In this document: in pieces, positions 57,374 to 64,000 of the stretch | How positions within the stretch are numbered: the first letter of the stretch is position 1 | Layout of the letters: each line of letters opens with the position of its first letter | Assembly (NCBI GenBank): GCA_030432235.1 | Contig: JAUIHT010000001.1 | Location: forward strand, 806,001-870,000 | DNA length: 64,000 nt | Source: Verrucomicrobiia bacterium | Lineage (GTDB): Bacteria > Verrucomicrobiota > Verrucomicrobiia > Opitutales > Cerasicoccaceae | Reading direction: 5' to 3' | Translations under genes and position numbers: made by a program | Notes under the pieces: model-generated | What the model was told of the DNA's origin: nothing | The model's database searches: none | Seen by the model: only the letters and a program-made list of their open reading frames with translations

Positions 57374-58255
57374 ATGGCATATTGGTTATTTAAAATTTCT
57401 GAGCAGGATCTCTATCCAGACAAACCGGGTATTAGCTATGTATTTGACAATACACATTCTGTTCGGGTTAAAAAAGGTGATACTTTTCTCTACCTCGATA
57501 AGGCTAGAGGGTACTCTTTTACTGCTACGGGAACTGTGGGCAGGATAGCAGAAAGAAAGCCAACGTTAAAAGAGTCAGAAAGAACTCGAAAAATTAGAGT
57601 AGTCTACACCGCTCATCTCGCGGATGTCATTTGGTTTTCTAGTCCGCTATCTATATCGCCCACGAAAATAGAAGGGAAAAGGGTTCGTGCACAACTTGGT
57701 ATACGGGATGTGAATTTGCTGGGGTGGTCACAATCAATACCATCGCTCAATGAAGAAATGTATTCATCGATCATTGATATAGCTGAGTTAAAAGGCCTAT
57801 TCCGGGTTGAAGGTTCCAGCCGTTTTTCTATTCCGGATACTTGGGGTAGAGCGAAATCACGTCCTGCGATGACCGGCTTCTCGGCTCTTGTTTTAGGGCG
57901 CAGTTTGTACAGTTGCATCGTCTGTGGAACACAACAGCCTGGCTTGGTTGATGCCGCGCATCTTAGCCCATATGCTACGGACATAGAAAATAGAGCAAAT
58001 CCAGCAAATGGGATATGCTTGTGTAAGTACTGTCATCGTGCGTTGGACCTGAGGCTTATTGCAATTTCACCTAGTGGTGAATTATTAGTTTCGCCAGAGA
58101 TAAAAGACCCGGTTGCGGAATTTCATTTTGCACAAATTGACGCCGGTACAAGAAGGCGTCTATTGCTGGGCGTTGATCCGGCTTTTTTGGAACTTACAGT
58201 AAAGTGGCACAATGAATATTTATATTCAAAAGCCACATCGAGAACATCCTCGTGA
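57374..58255 (+). CDS. HNH endonuclease with N-terminal EVE/PUA-like domain
   Basis: 293 residues. The N-terminal 150 residues (MAYWLFKISEQDLYPDKPG, then VRVKKGDTFLYLDKARG, GTVGRIAERKP) resemble the EVE/PUA-like fold that reads modified cytosines; this is a pattern judgement. The C-terminal HNH domain has complete residues: Cys181 and Cys184 (CIVC), His196 in DAAHLSPYATD, Asn212 in NPANGICLCKYCHRALD, Cys217, Cys220 and His221. It closes the operon 11 bp after the PD-(D/E)XK gene. Related Z1 loci are often closed by AIPR or Vsr proteins instead. Confidence 0.82.
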   Translation: MAYWLFKISEQDLYPDKPGISYVFDNTHSVRVKKGDTFLYLDKARGYSFTATGTVGRIAERKPTLKESERTRKIRVVYTAHLADVIWFSSPLSISPTKIEGKRVRAQLGIRDVNLLGWSQSIPSLNEEMYSSIIDIAELKGLFRVEGSSRFSIPDTWGRAKSRPAMTGFSALVLGRSLYSCIVCGTQQPGLVDAAHLSPYATDIENRANPANGICLCKYCHRALDLRLIAISPSGELLVSPEIKDPVAEFHFAQIDAGTRRRLLLGVDPAFLELTVKWHNEYLYSKATSRTSS

Positions 58256-58272
58256 AGCCTGCATTCATTGTT

Positions 58273-58941
58273 TTACCACTTCACTATCAAATCTACTTGG
58301 ACTTTTCCCTTGCCTCTGCAATCCGGGCAACGGGCATTGCCCTGCAAGTCGCTTAACTTACCATCACCAAAACATCTTGAGCATGGTTCCAGCCTGTAGC
58401 TTTCGAGTGTCCATTCTTCCCCCGCACGTAAGCGACTAACAAATTCATCACGTGAAAGTAAGGGGGGCTGTATCTCTACAAGCTCCTTCACGCTCTTCTG
58501 GGCACCTAGGGCGGTGGTGTAAGTACGCACATTGCCTGTTTTGATGGCGAAGATGCCAGAGATTGTTTCGCCCCCTACGGCATTCCAAGGTGACTCAGTT
58601 ACAAGCCAATAGAGGGTTGAGCGATCAGGCTGAGAGTAATTATAGGTGTAGGAGCCGCCACCGCCGCCATAGCTAGATGAACTGGATGATACCACACGGC
58701 TAACAGCTTTCATTGGATAAACAAGGTAGTTGGTGTCGCTTAGGCGCTGTAACACTTCAAAGGCTTCTGGCACTCCCGCTTCCTTCGATTGAACCGCTGC
58801 AAACACATTAAGTAGTTCAGTCTTGTCAGCGCCCACCTTGGATACCCTGAACTCTTTTACCGGATTATCGGCGGATACCAGATTGGGCATCAAGAACAGC
58901 AATGAAAGAAACACAGGGTATTGGACTATCACTGATTTCAT
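58273..58941 (-). CDS. Secreted protein with DnaJ-type zinc-finger C-terminus
   Basis: 222 residues from the ATG at 58941, which gives a signal peptide (MKSVIVQYPVFLSLLFLMPN, then LVSA); an ATG at 58977 lies upstream. The middle has a Ser/Gly/Tyr run (SSSSSYGGGGGSYTYNY). The end has two CxxCxGxG units, CSRCFGDGKL and CPDCRGKGKV, as in the DnaJ zinc finger. A CxxC pair with a signal peptide is unusual. It converges with the defence operon (17 bp between stops) and has no obvious link with it. Confidence 0.65.
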   Translation of the reverse strand: MKSVIVQYPVFLSLLFLMPNLVSADNPVKEFRVSKVGADKTELLNVFAAVQSKEAGVPEAFEVLQRLSDTNYLVYPMKAVSRVVSSSSSSYGGGGGSYTYNYSQPDRSTLYWLVTESPWNAVGGETISGIFAIKTGNVRTYTTALGAQKSVKELVEIQPPLLSRDEFVSRLRAGEEWTLESYRLEPCSRCFGDGKLSDLQGNARCPDCRGKGKVQVDLIVKW

Positions 58942-59022
58942 ATCCAAGGGGATTTGAGTTCCATGAAAAACACACACGAACGTATGTATCCGAGAGTGTG
59001 CCTTGCAAGGTAAAATTTATGA

Positions 59023-59247
59023 GTGAGCAGCATTAAAAAGAAGTTTGGCCAGAGCGTGTATCGACTGAGGCAGGGAAGGGGCCTATCTCAGATGGAACTG
59101 GCTGCAAGAGCCGACCTACACCTTAATTCTGTCAACCGTATTGAAGCGGGTGAAAAGGATGTTCAGTTGGAGACCATCGAGAAGCTTGCCAAAGGTTTAG
59201 ACTGCAAGATGTCTGATATTTTCAGCGTCGTAGAAAAGCAGAAGTAG
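59023..59247 (+). CDS. XRE-family helix-turn-helix regulator
   Basis: 74 residues, a single HTH domain: FGQSVYRLRQGRGLSQMELA, then LHLNSVNRIEAGEKDVQLET. The start is GTG 59023. Divergent from the secreted protein and convergent with the terminase. Small XRE proteins of this size control phage lysogeny or restriction operons, so it is a candidate regulator of the element. Confidence 0.85.
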   Translation: MSSIKKKFGQSVYRLRQGRGLSQMELAARADLHLNSVNRIEAGEKDVQLETIEKLAKGLDCKMSDIFSVVEKQK

Positions 59248-59252
59248 AGCAC

Positions 59253-60560
59253 CTACGCTGCAAGTATTCGTTTCTTGGGGCGTTGGTAGAGCGCTCCTAG
59301 GACAGAATCCGCCCTATCGGGGCTCTGAAGCCCCCTAGAGGCCATTTTAGGCTTCGGCTCTACCTGTACCTGCCCCCGGCTATTGAGGGCGTATCTACGT
59401 GAGACCAATTGTTCATGCAGAACCTTATCATTAGGGAGGATCACGCCGCCTGACTTGATGAGCTGAGCCCCTAGCATCCAGATTTCAGTTCCGGTGTTTG
59501 CATAGGCTTCCGTATCCTTGGCGGGCTTTTCATTGCGTATACGGTTTATCTTCCATCCTAGCTCATTGAGACGGTCTAAAATGGGGATACCTAGCCCTGA
59601 TGCATCGGCGCTGATCTGGGAGGCGGACAAGCCCTCTTGCTTGAACAGACGTATAAACTCTCCACAGGCTGACATGGTATTACGATCACGCCATGCCTTG
59701 ACGATTTTCACCTGATTCCCCCTACGGACAGCCAAGACGTTCTCATCGCCCCCGGCAGCAAAATCGCAGAAGGCATGAGCGCTGCCATCCTCAGGTTCAG
59801 GAGGGTTATCCAAACATGCTTCAAGACTCGATAGGGGGATGACTGATTGTTCGCTGTCATCATCTGGAAACTCAGCGTAAATCATGCTGCGCACAAGCGG
59901 GCTATCTTCTCCGTATTTTTCGATTTGCTCCTGAATCCATGTATCCGAGATATGCGGGCAGTCATAGGCCGTAACTGTCATTTGATGGAAAAATCTCCTT
60001 TCAGACGTAAAGGCACGGTAGAACTTGCCTTTACGAGGGCCGGGAGAGCTAACCAGCACAAGGCGCTGAGGCTGGCAGCGCTCTATGGCTTGAAAGATTT
60101 CATCGGGTATCGACTTGGCCTCATCACAGATGACTAGCAGGTTGTCATTGTGCCATCCCTCAAACCGTCCCGCATCATCGGTAGAGAAGCCATAGATTCT
60201 CGATCCGGTCGGTGTTTCAATCTCCGTTTCAAGAAACTTCCAATCTGAGAACAGGTATTGATACTTTCGAAGCTCAGGAAATGCTTGCTCCTTCACTTGG
60301 CGAAAAACCCCGGCAGTGACAAGCGTAAGACTGCCCTTAAAGGCTACCGCGTGCCACAAGGCCAAAAGTGCGACTAGGCGGGATGTCTTTCCTGTGCCGT
60401 TAGCTGCCTTTAGCGCAAGACTGCTGCCCCGCTCGTTAACGGCTGCCATTGCCTCGATACACCAAGGGTAGAGGTTAACGTCCAAAACACCCATAGCAAA
60501 ACCATAAGGGAGGTGTAAGAGGCTCTCTATGTCATTCTGCGATACCAGCCCTTGTTTCAT
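59253..60560 (-). CDS. Phage-type terminase large subunit
   Basis: 435 residues from ATG 60560, which has AGGAGA four nucleotides upstream; an ATG at 60590 is also in frame. ATPase motifs: Walker A AANGTGKTSRL and Walker B LLVICDEAKSIPDE. The nuclease half shows CDFAAGGDEN, SADASGLGIPILDRL and a late DRADSVLGALY. These proteins package DNA into phage heads. It overlaps the small subunit gene by 29 bp. Capsid and portal genes are not present in the window. Confidence 0.87.
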   Translation of the reverse strand: MKQGLVSQNDIESLLHLPYGFAMGVLDVNLYPWCIEAMAAVNERGSSLALKAANGTGKTSRLVALLALWHAVAFKGSLTLVTAGVFRQVKEQAFPELRKYQYLFSDWKFLETEIETPTGSRIYGFSTDDAGRFEGWHNDNLLVICDEAKSIPDEIFQAIERCQPQRLVLVSSPGPRKGKFYRAFTSERRFFHQMTVTAYDCPHISDTWIQEQIEKYGEDSPLVRSMIYAEFPDDDSEQSVIPLSSLEACLDNPPEPEDGSAHAFCDFAAGGDENVLAVRRGNQVKIVKAWRDRNTMSACGEFIRLFKQEGLSASQISADASGLGIPILDRLNELGWKINRIRNEKPAKDTEAYANTGTEIWMLGAQLIKSGGVILPNDKVLHEQLVSRRYALNSRGQVQVEPKPKMASRGLQSPDRADSVLGALYQRPKKRILAA

Positions 60561-60969
60561 ACTGTCTCCTAGCCTCTGCAATCTTCTCAAGTGTTGCGTT
60601 GTCTATGCTGTGCCTATGGTTGACTGAACCCTCGTGCTTGTGGGCAACCTCTACGCGATTCTTGGCAAAGTCTTCCGGCTTTACGTGCTCCAGCCACCAC
60701 ATTGCCGATCTCACATCGCCATTCTTGGCCGCATCCCTTATAAGAGATAGGCGGACAGCAACGCCCTCAGCAATTGCCTTGTCTATGGCATCAGAAAACT
60801 CAGGAAAATGACGCCGCCATTCACAGAAGGTTTCGTACGATATGCCTGCCAGCGCTGAAGCATCCTTTAGGGGGAGGCCATCAGAGATATGCCCTAGAAT
60901 CTCTTTGGTAAGGCTTGGCGTGCGCTTCGTGGGTCTTCCGCGTTTTCTCCTTCGTGTTCGTACTTTCAT
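60532..60969 (-). CDS. Terminase small subunit-like DNA-binding protein
   Basis: 145 residues from ATG 60969 (ATG 60999 also possible). A basic N-terminus (KVRTRRRKRGRPTKRTP) precedes a helix-turn-helix (LPLKDASALAGISYETFCEW) and a helical part (RDAAKNGDVRSAMWWLEHVK). This is the usual layout of small terminase subunits and phiRv-like homologues. It is directly followed by the large subunit. An inverted repeat (TTGAAA/TTTCAA) lies at 60972-60987, just before the start. Confidence 0.75.
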   Translation of the reverse strand: MKVRTRRRKRGRPTKRTPSLTKEILGHISDGLPLKDASALAGISYETFCEWRRHFPEFSDAIDKAIAEGVAVRLSLIRDAAKNGDVRSAMWWLEHVKPEDFAKNRVEVAHKHEGSVNHRHSIDNATLEKIAEARRQYETRAGIAE

Positions 60970-60988
60970 TTTTGAAACTGGTTTCAAT

Positions 60989-61888
60989 TTACATCGCACA
61001 GACAGCTTCAGGTGGCCCTGACTCTGGCAAAACAGTCTCCCATTGGAACTGTTCTCGCCTCAATTGAGCGGCTGTTACTTTTCTCCTCCAATCACTTGCG
61101 GTTCTGGTATTCAGGCATTGGAGAATTAAATCCATAGGTGACGTTGTTCCGTTTTCAGCAGCTTCTTCTTCAAGAATTGCTATGGCTTCGTAAATGTCTC
61201 TAGGGGCATCTACTTCTACGGAAGGCGCAAAGGTGATCATCAAGTCTCGGTATGCTCTGTAGCACAGATTAAAATCCAATTCAGCTACTTGATCTCTACC
61301 ATTGGCTAAGTATCGCCTTAGGGGAGCATTTGATAGTTGGATTTCTATTCGTGAAATGTCTCCATTCCTATTTTCGCGCTCTAGTGTCTTATCGTACATG
61401 GCAAATCTTTTGCCTTCATAATCCCATGAGGCCGATCTGTCTCTGAATCTCGTGTTTGGTCTTCTGCACCTAGGGAATCGACAATTTCGGTGGGCACGAA
61501 TAAGCCTATCAGGTGGGAAGTGAAATTGCCAACAAAGGTCAACTCTCGTGTAATACTCTATTCCACTGGTAGTATTGGCAATATCACTGAGGACATGAAA
61601 CAGGCTGTCGATTGCTGTATCAACCTGCTCTTGATTCTCAATCAATCTTGCATTGTCACCATGTATAAGCCTAGGGAGCGATACCTTAACGGAAGTTATT
61701 GTGTCACTATATCCAGTTATGAATATTCCAAAAATTACATGGTGAGCACGAAAAGTTTCTCTATACGTTATGGGATCATCACAAATCTCAGGAGTTATCC
61801 GTGTTGACCAATGTGTCAGCTGCCAGTCATCATTTATTTCCGTTATTGGGAAATGGCATTTAAAGGAAATAGTATCGATCACGAACAT
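60989..61888 (-). CDS. Candidate replication initiation protein (phage G2P/X-like)
   Basis: 299 residues. N-terminal MFVIDTISFKCHFPI and the middle pattern YYTRVDLCWQFHFPPDRLI, then SWDYEGKRFAMYDKTLER and ISRIEIQLSNAPLRRYL, resemble replication initiators of the filamentous-phage G2P family, which carry an RVD, a K and RIE/RFE block. Catalytic Tyr residues cannot be assigned safely by eye. Its place beside terminase and winged-helix genes suits a small element with its own replication. Confidence 0.55.
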   Translation of the reverse strand: MFVIDTISFKCHFPITEINDDWQLTHWSTRITPEICDDPITYRETFRAHHVIFGIFITGYSDTITSVKVSLPRLIHGDNARLIENQEQVDTAIDSLFHVLSDIANTTSGIEYYTRVDLCWQFHFPPDRLIRAHRNCRFPRCRRPNTRFRDRSASWDYEGKRFAMYDKTLERENRNGDISRIEIQLSNAPLRRYLANGRDQVAELDFNLCYRAYRDLMITFAPSVEVDAPRDIYEAIAILEEEAAENGTTSPMDLILQCLNTRTASDWRRKVTAAQLRREQFQWETVLPESGPPEAVCAM

Positions 61889-61946
61889 ATCTCAAAGGTT
61901 TGGTGGTTTTACGTCGTTTAGCCCGGTGCTACTAGGGATTCCAAAG

Positions 61947-62348
61947 TTATTCAGCTACCAGAGATTCGATCACCTGATAATCTAGGCGATACAGCTTGGA
62001 TTTTGTGCCCTTCCTGTGATCAACCAGTAAGATTCTCATTTCTTCCAAAAGTCGGAAATAGCGTCGAATTGTTGATTCAGACATCCACGCGAGGGCATTC
62101 TTATTCAATTCTGGCAATGACCATTTGAGCCAGCTCTCTCCGTCTTTGATGATAAGATTGTTTCCGCGCTCTATAGCTTGGTGTAATGCCTGTACAATCA
62201 AGGCATGTTTAAATCCAATCCTACAGGCTAACGCCTTATCGCATAGAATGGGCTCATAGCCATTGTCTAGTAGAAGTTCACCGCCTCGAACAGTGATTCG
62301 ATGAAAGCGACTTGTCGAAAGAGATAGATTATAATTTCGTGCGCTCAT
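61947..62348 (-). CDS. Winged-helix-like DNA-binding protein of the element
   Basis: 133 residues. The C-terminal half looks like a winged helix: LPELNKNALAWMSESTIRRY, then FRLLEEMRILLVDHRKGTKS with YRLDY. Such proteins act as phage replication or regulatory factors. Its start overlaps the stop of the following excisionase-like gene by 4 bp (ATGA). Confidence 0.6.
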   Translation of the reverse strand: MSARNYNLSLSTSRFHRITVRGGELLLDNGYEPILCDKALACRIGFKHALIVQALHQAIERGNNLIIKDGESWLKWSLPELNKNALAWMSESTIRRYFRLLEEMRILLVDHRKGTKSKLYRLDYQVIESLVAE

Positions 62349-62557
62349 GCTAAAGCCTCCTGTTCAAGTTGCTCGATGTCGCTGAGGCGATATCTGACAA
62401 GGTGAGAACTTAAGCGCAATGCCCTTAGTGAGCCGTCGCGTTCCCGGCGTTTGATTGTCGAGATTGAGCAGCCCCATCGAATGGCAAGTTCGCCTCTGCT
62501 GAGGGTTGCTTGAGAGCTTTGGGGCTGGATAGGTGTGACATGCTTTATACTTAACAT
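62345..62557 (-). CDS. Excisionase/AlpA-like DNA-binding protein
   Basis: 70 residues from ATG 62557 (ATG 62575 also in frame). The HTH reads LSRGELAIRWGCSISTIKRR followed by RDGSLRALRLSSHLVRYRLS and DIEQLEQEAL, the MerR-like winged HTH of excisionases. It lies between the integrase region and the replication genes, as expected for a directionality factor. Confidence 0.72.
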   Translation of the reverse strand: MLSIKHVTPIQPQSSQATLSRGELAIRWGCSISTIKRRERDGSLRALRLSSHLVRYRLSDIEQLEQEALA

Positions 62558-62619
62558 GCCTTTATATTGCCACACATGCCCTGCCTCGTAAATTTATCGA
62601 GGTAGGGACGTGATCTGTT

Positions 62620-63177
62620 TTAAATCCTACCTTCTTTTTTCAATTTGCGTATTGCCTTATTGATGTCCTGAATTACATACCCGGACTCGGTGCTAAGCTT
62701 TCTCCATGCAGGCATTTCCTGAAGCACGCTATAAACATTACTTGTGCTAACTTTTTCTCCATTATCTTTGAGAATGAGGCAGGCGGTATATATGTGGTAA
62801 TCCTTTCCAGAACTTTCAAATCCCTTCCAGACTTCTTCCATTACTTGAAGCTTTTCTAGGCAAAGGCGCATTTGCTTAAAGAATTCAAAATCATACTCAG
62901 CTACAGCAACAGTTAGCACATTTGAAAGGTGTTGGCTCCATTGGGTCTTGTTGGCGATTGTAATTACTTCTGTATTATCACGATATATCTCACGTGAGAA
63001 CAAATTTATCTGGAAACAGAAAGCAAATACGTCTGAGTCAATGCCCCTGTAATTTTGGGTAATATCTCTATGGGTGCTTTCGACCCACTCATCATTGCAG
63101 TAGGGGTATGCGTCTGTAACCGCTTTTAGAACCTTCTTAACGGGAGCTGAGATCGGCTGTTGTTTTCCTCTACTCAT
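62620..63177 (-). CDS. Protein of unknown function next to the integrase
   Basis: 185 residues from ATG 63177 (ATG 63210 is an earlier in-frame option). It is helical and charged, with segments VKKVLKAVTDAYPYCNDEWV and ITQNYRGIDSDVFAFCFQIN, and ends IQDINKAIRKLKKEGRI. No family is recognised. It overlaps the integrase stop by 8 bp, so the two are cotranscribed. Confidence 0.6.
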   Translation of the reverse strand: MSRGKQQPISAPVKKVLKAVTDAYPYCNDEWVESTHRDITQNYRGIDSDVFAFCFQINLFSREIYRDNTEVITIANKTQWSQHLSNVLTVAVAEYDFEFFKQMRLCLEKLQVMEEVWKGFESSGKDYHIYTACLILKDNGEKVSTSNVYSVLQEMPAWRKLSTESGYVIQDINKAIRKLKKEGRI

Positions 63178-64000
63178 TTGAAGCAATTCTTTCAGGATTC
63201 GTTTCCTCAATTGGTATTGAGGGACTTTCTTTCTCGTTAAGCAAACTCCCTAGCCCAACAGTTACACGCTTCTTTTTGTCGGCGTAGAATTGGGCAGTGA
63301 TGGCAATATCGGAATGCCTGAGGGCGCGAGATGCGGCAAAGATGCCGTGTTCATTTACGATGATGCTCCCATATTCCTTCCTGAGTTCATGTAGGGGCTT
63401 GCGGGCAGTGATGCCTTTGGAGCGGAGCCACTTGATGAGATTGGAAAAGATATAGTTGCAGCGATATGTAGGGTAGGAGGTTCTTACCTTTGTGGGGTTA
63501 GGGGAGTGGATTACAAAAATGGATGTGCTCCTTGCTTTCATGCCTCTAAAGAAGGAGAGGACTTCCTCATCAAGATCGAGTTCGTCAATGCTGTCTTCGC
63601 TCTTGGCATCAAAATGCTCTGTGGGCTTTATGCTCAGAATGCCTTTTTCAAAGTCGAAGGCATCCCATTCCAGCTTATCAATCTCGTTTCGTCTCAACCC
63701 AGCCATGACAGCGAGATAAAAAACCTTCAGCTCCTCTAGGTTATCTTTTGGTAGTTCATTCATTGCATCACTGATGAGCCCCTTCAGATCGACTTTCGAA
63801 TGATAGCGGCACGATTGGCGGGGGTAAAAACTCACGCCCTCAAAAGGGAGAGGATCGGGCAACTCAACTGTAAGTAGATTGGTGTGCTTTTTGGCAAAAA
63901 GAGCCTTGGCCTGTCGCATGACGGAATTGCAGCTAATCTTGGCCTTTCGAATGGATACGGGCGTTTGCTCCCTACGGGCTACATAGTCATTTTTCCACTT
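63170..64000 (-). CDS. Tyrosine recombinase/integrase (5' end outside window)
   Basis: 276 residues are visible; the frame stays open past base 64000 (KWKNDYVARREQTPVSIRKA at the edge), so the start lies beyond. Catalytic boxes: AGLRRNEIDKLEWDAFDFEK (box I Arg), LHELRKEYGSIIV (His-x-x-Arg), ALRHSDIAITAQFYADKKKR (His and the Tyr nucleophile in QFY). It is transcribed toward the element interior from its right end. It should recombine the element at tRNA-Lys. Confidence 0.9.
   Translation of the reverse strand, partial: KWKNDYVARREQTPVSIRKAKISCNSVMRQAKALFAKKHTNLLTVELPDPLPFEGVSFYPRQSCRYHSKVDLKGLISDAMNELPKDNLEELKVFYLAVMAGLRRNEIDKLEWDAFDFEKGILSIKPTEHFDAKSEDSIDELDLDEEVLSFFRGMKARSTSIFVIHSPNPTKVRTSYPTYRCNYIFSNLIKWLRSKGITARKPLHELRKEYGSIIVNEHGIFAASRALRHSDIAITAQFYADKKKRVTVGLGSLLNEKESPSIPIEETNPERIASNE

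Larger units (their letters stand above)
50771..64000. mobile_element. Integrated element at tRNA-Lys carrying a defence operon (right end outside window)
   Basis: From the 3' end of tRNA-Lys the base composition turns AT-rich and housekeeping genes stop. Hallmark genes follow toward the right: terminase large and small subunits, a candidate replication initiator, winged-helix and excisionase-like proteins and a tyrosine integrase, all on the minus strand. The left part holds a five-gene plus-strand operon. No capsid, portal or tail genes are visible. The right attachment site should lie beyond base 64000 and would repeat part of the tRNA 3' end. Confidence 0.78.

Overview
The window looks like a chromosomal segment of a Verrucomicrobiota bacterium of the Opitutae type. 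This is an inference from gene content: PEP-CTERM secreted proteins, a TonB/ExbB/ExbD operon with a very large TonB receptor, hopanoid genes, a huge secreted beta-propeller protein and several secreted proteins with a Trp-rich tail. Most of it is GC-rich, with long spurious antisense ORFs. The last 13 kb is clearly more AT-rich and is an integrated element.

Layout. 1-9.7 kb: an energised outer-membrane uptake system (two ExbB-like proteins, ExbD, TonB, a TPR protein, a TonB-dependent receptor and a secreted beta-helix-like protein). 9.8-13.7 kb: housekeeping genes (SMUG1-type uracil-DNA glycosylase, NhaC antiporter, radical SAM protein). 13.9-19.5 kb: clpB followed by two extra, displaced copies of the clpB 3' end, with unrelated genes lodged between and after them. 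19.5-22.3 kb: three PEP-CTERM genes with a shuffled 3' end and intergenic repeats. 22.5-25.3 kb: pterin dehydratase and divergent hopanoid genes hpnC and hpnA. 25.7-35.0 kb: a single 3107-residue secreted protein. 35-40.6 kb: 3'-phosphoadenosine-type phosphatase, galE, a lipoprotein and a ketosynthase-ACP-FAD oxidoreductase trio. 40.7-50.6 kb: a hybrid histidine kinase, clpS, a 6S RNA candidate and a type IV pilus/GspE-type cluster with two response regulators whose AAA domains have lost their ATPase motifs.

50.7-64 kb: a tRNA-Lys(CTT) marks the left edge of an integrated element whose tyrosine integrase runs off the right end of the window. Between them lie, on the minus strand, integrase, a small protein, an excisionase-like protein, a winged-helix-like protein, a candidate replication initiator, and small and large terminase subunits. 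On the plus strand, next to the tRNA, is a compact five-gene operon: cytosine-C5 methyltransferase, GHKL (MutL/MORC-like) ATPase, Z1-type helicase-like ATPase, PD-(D/E)XK protein and an EVE/PUA-like-HNH endonuclease. No capsid or tail gene is visible, so the element resembles a phage satellite or a phage remnant carrying a defence cargo.

The most interesting items are this methyltransferase-GHKL-Z1-nuclease-HNH operon, the repeated clpB tails, the 184-nt 6S RNA candidate whose closing stem holds the Shine-Dalgarno-like sequence of the next gene, the Trp-rich C-terminal module shared by three otherwise unrelated secreted proteins, and the ATPase-dead NtrC-like regulators beside the pilus ATPase.
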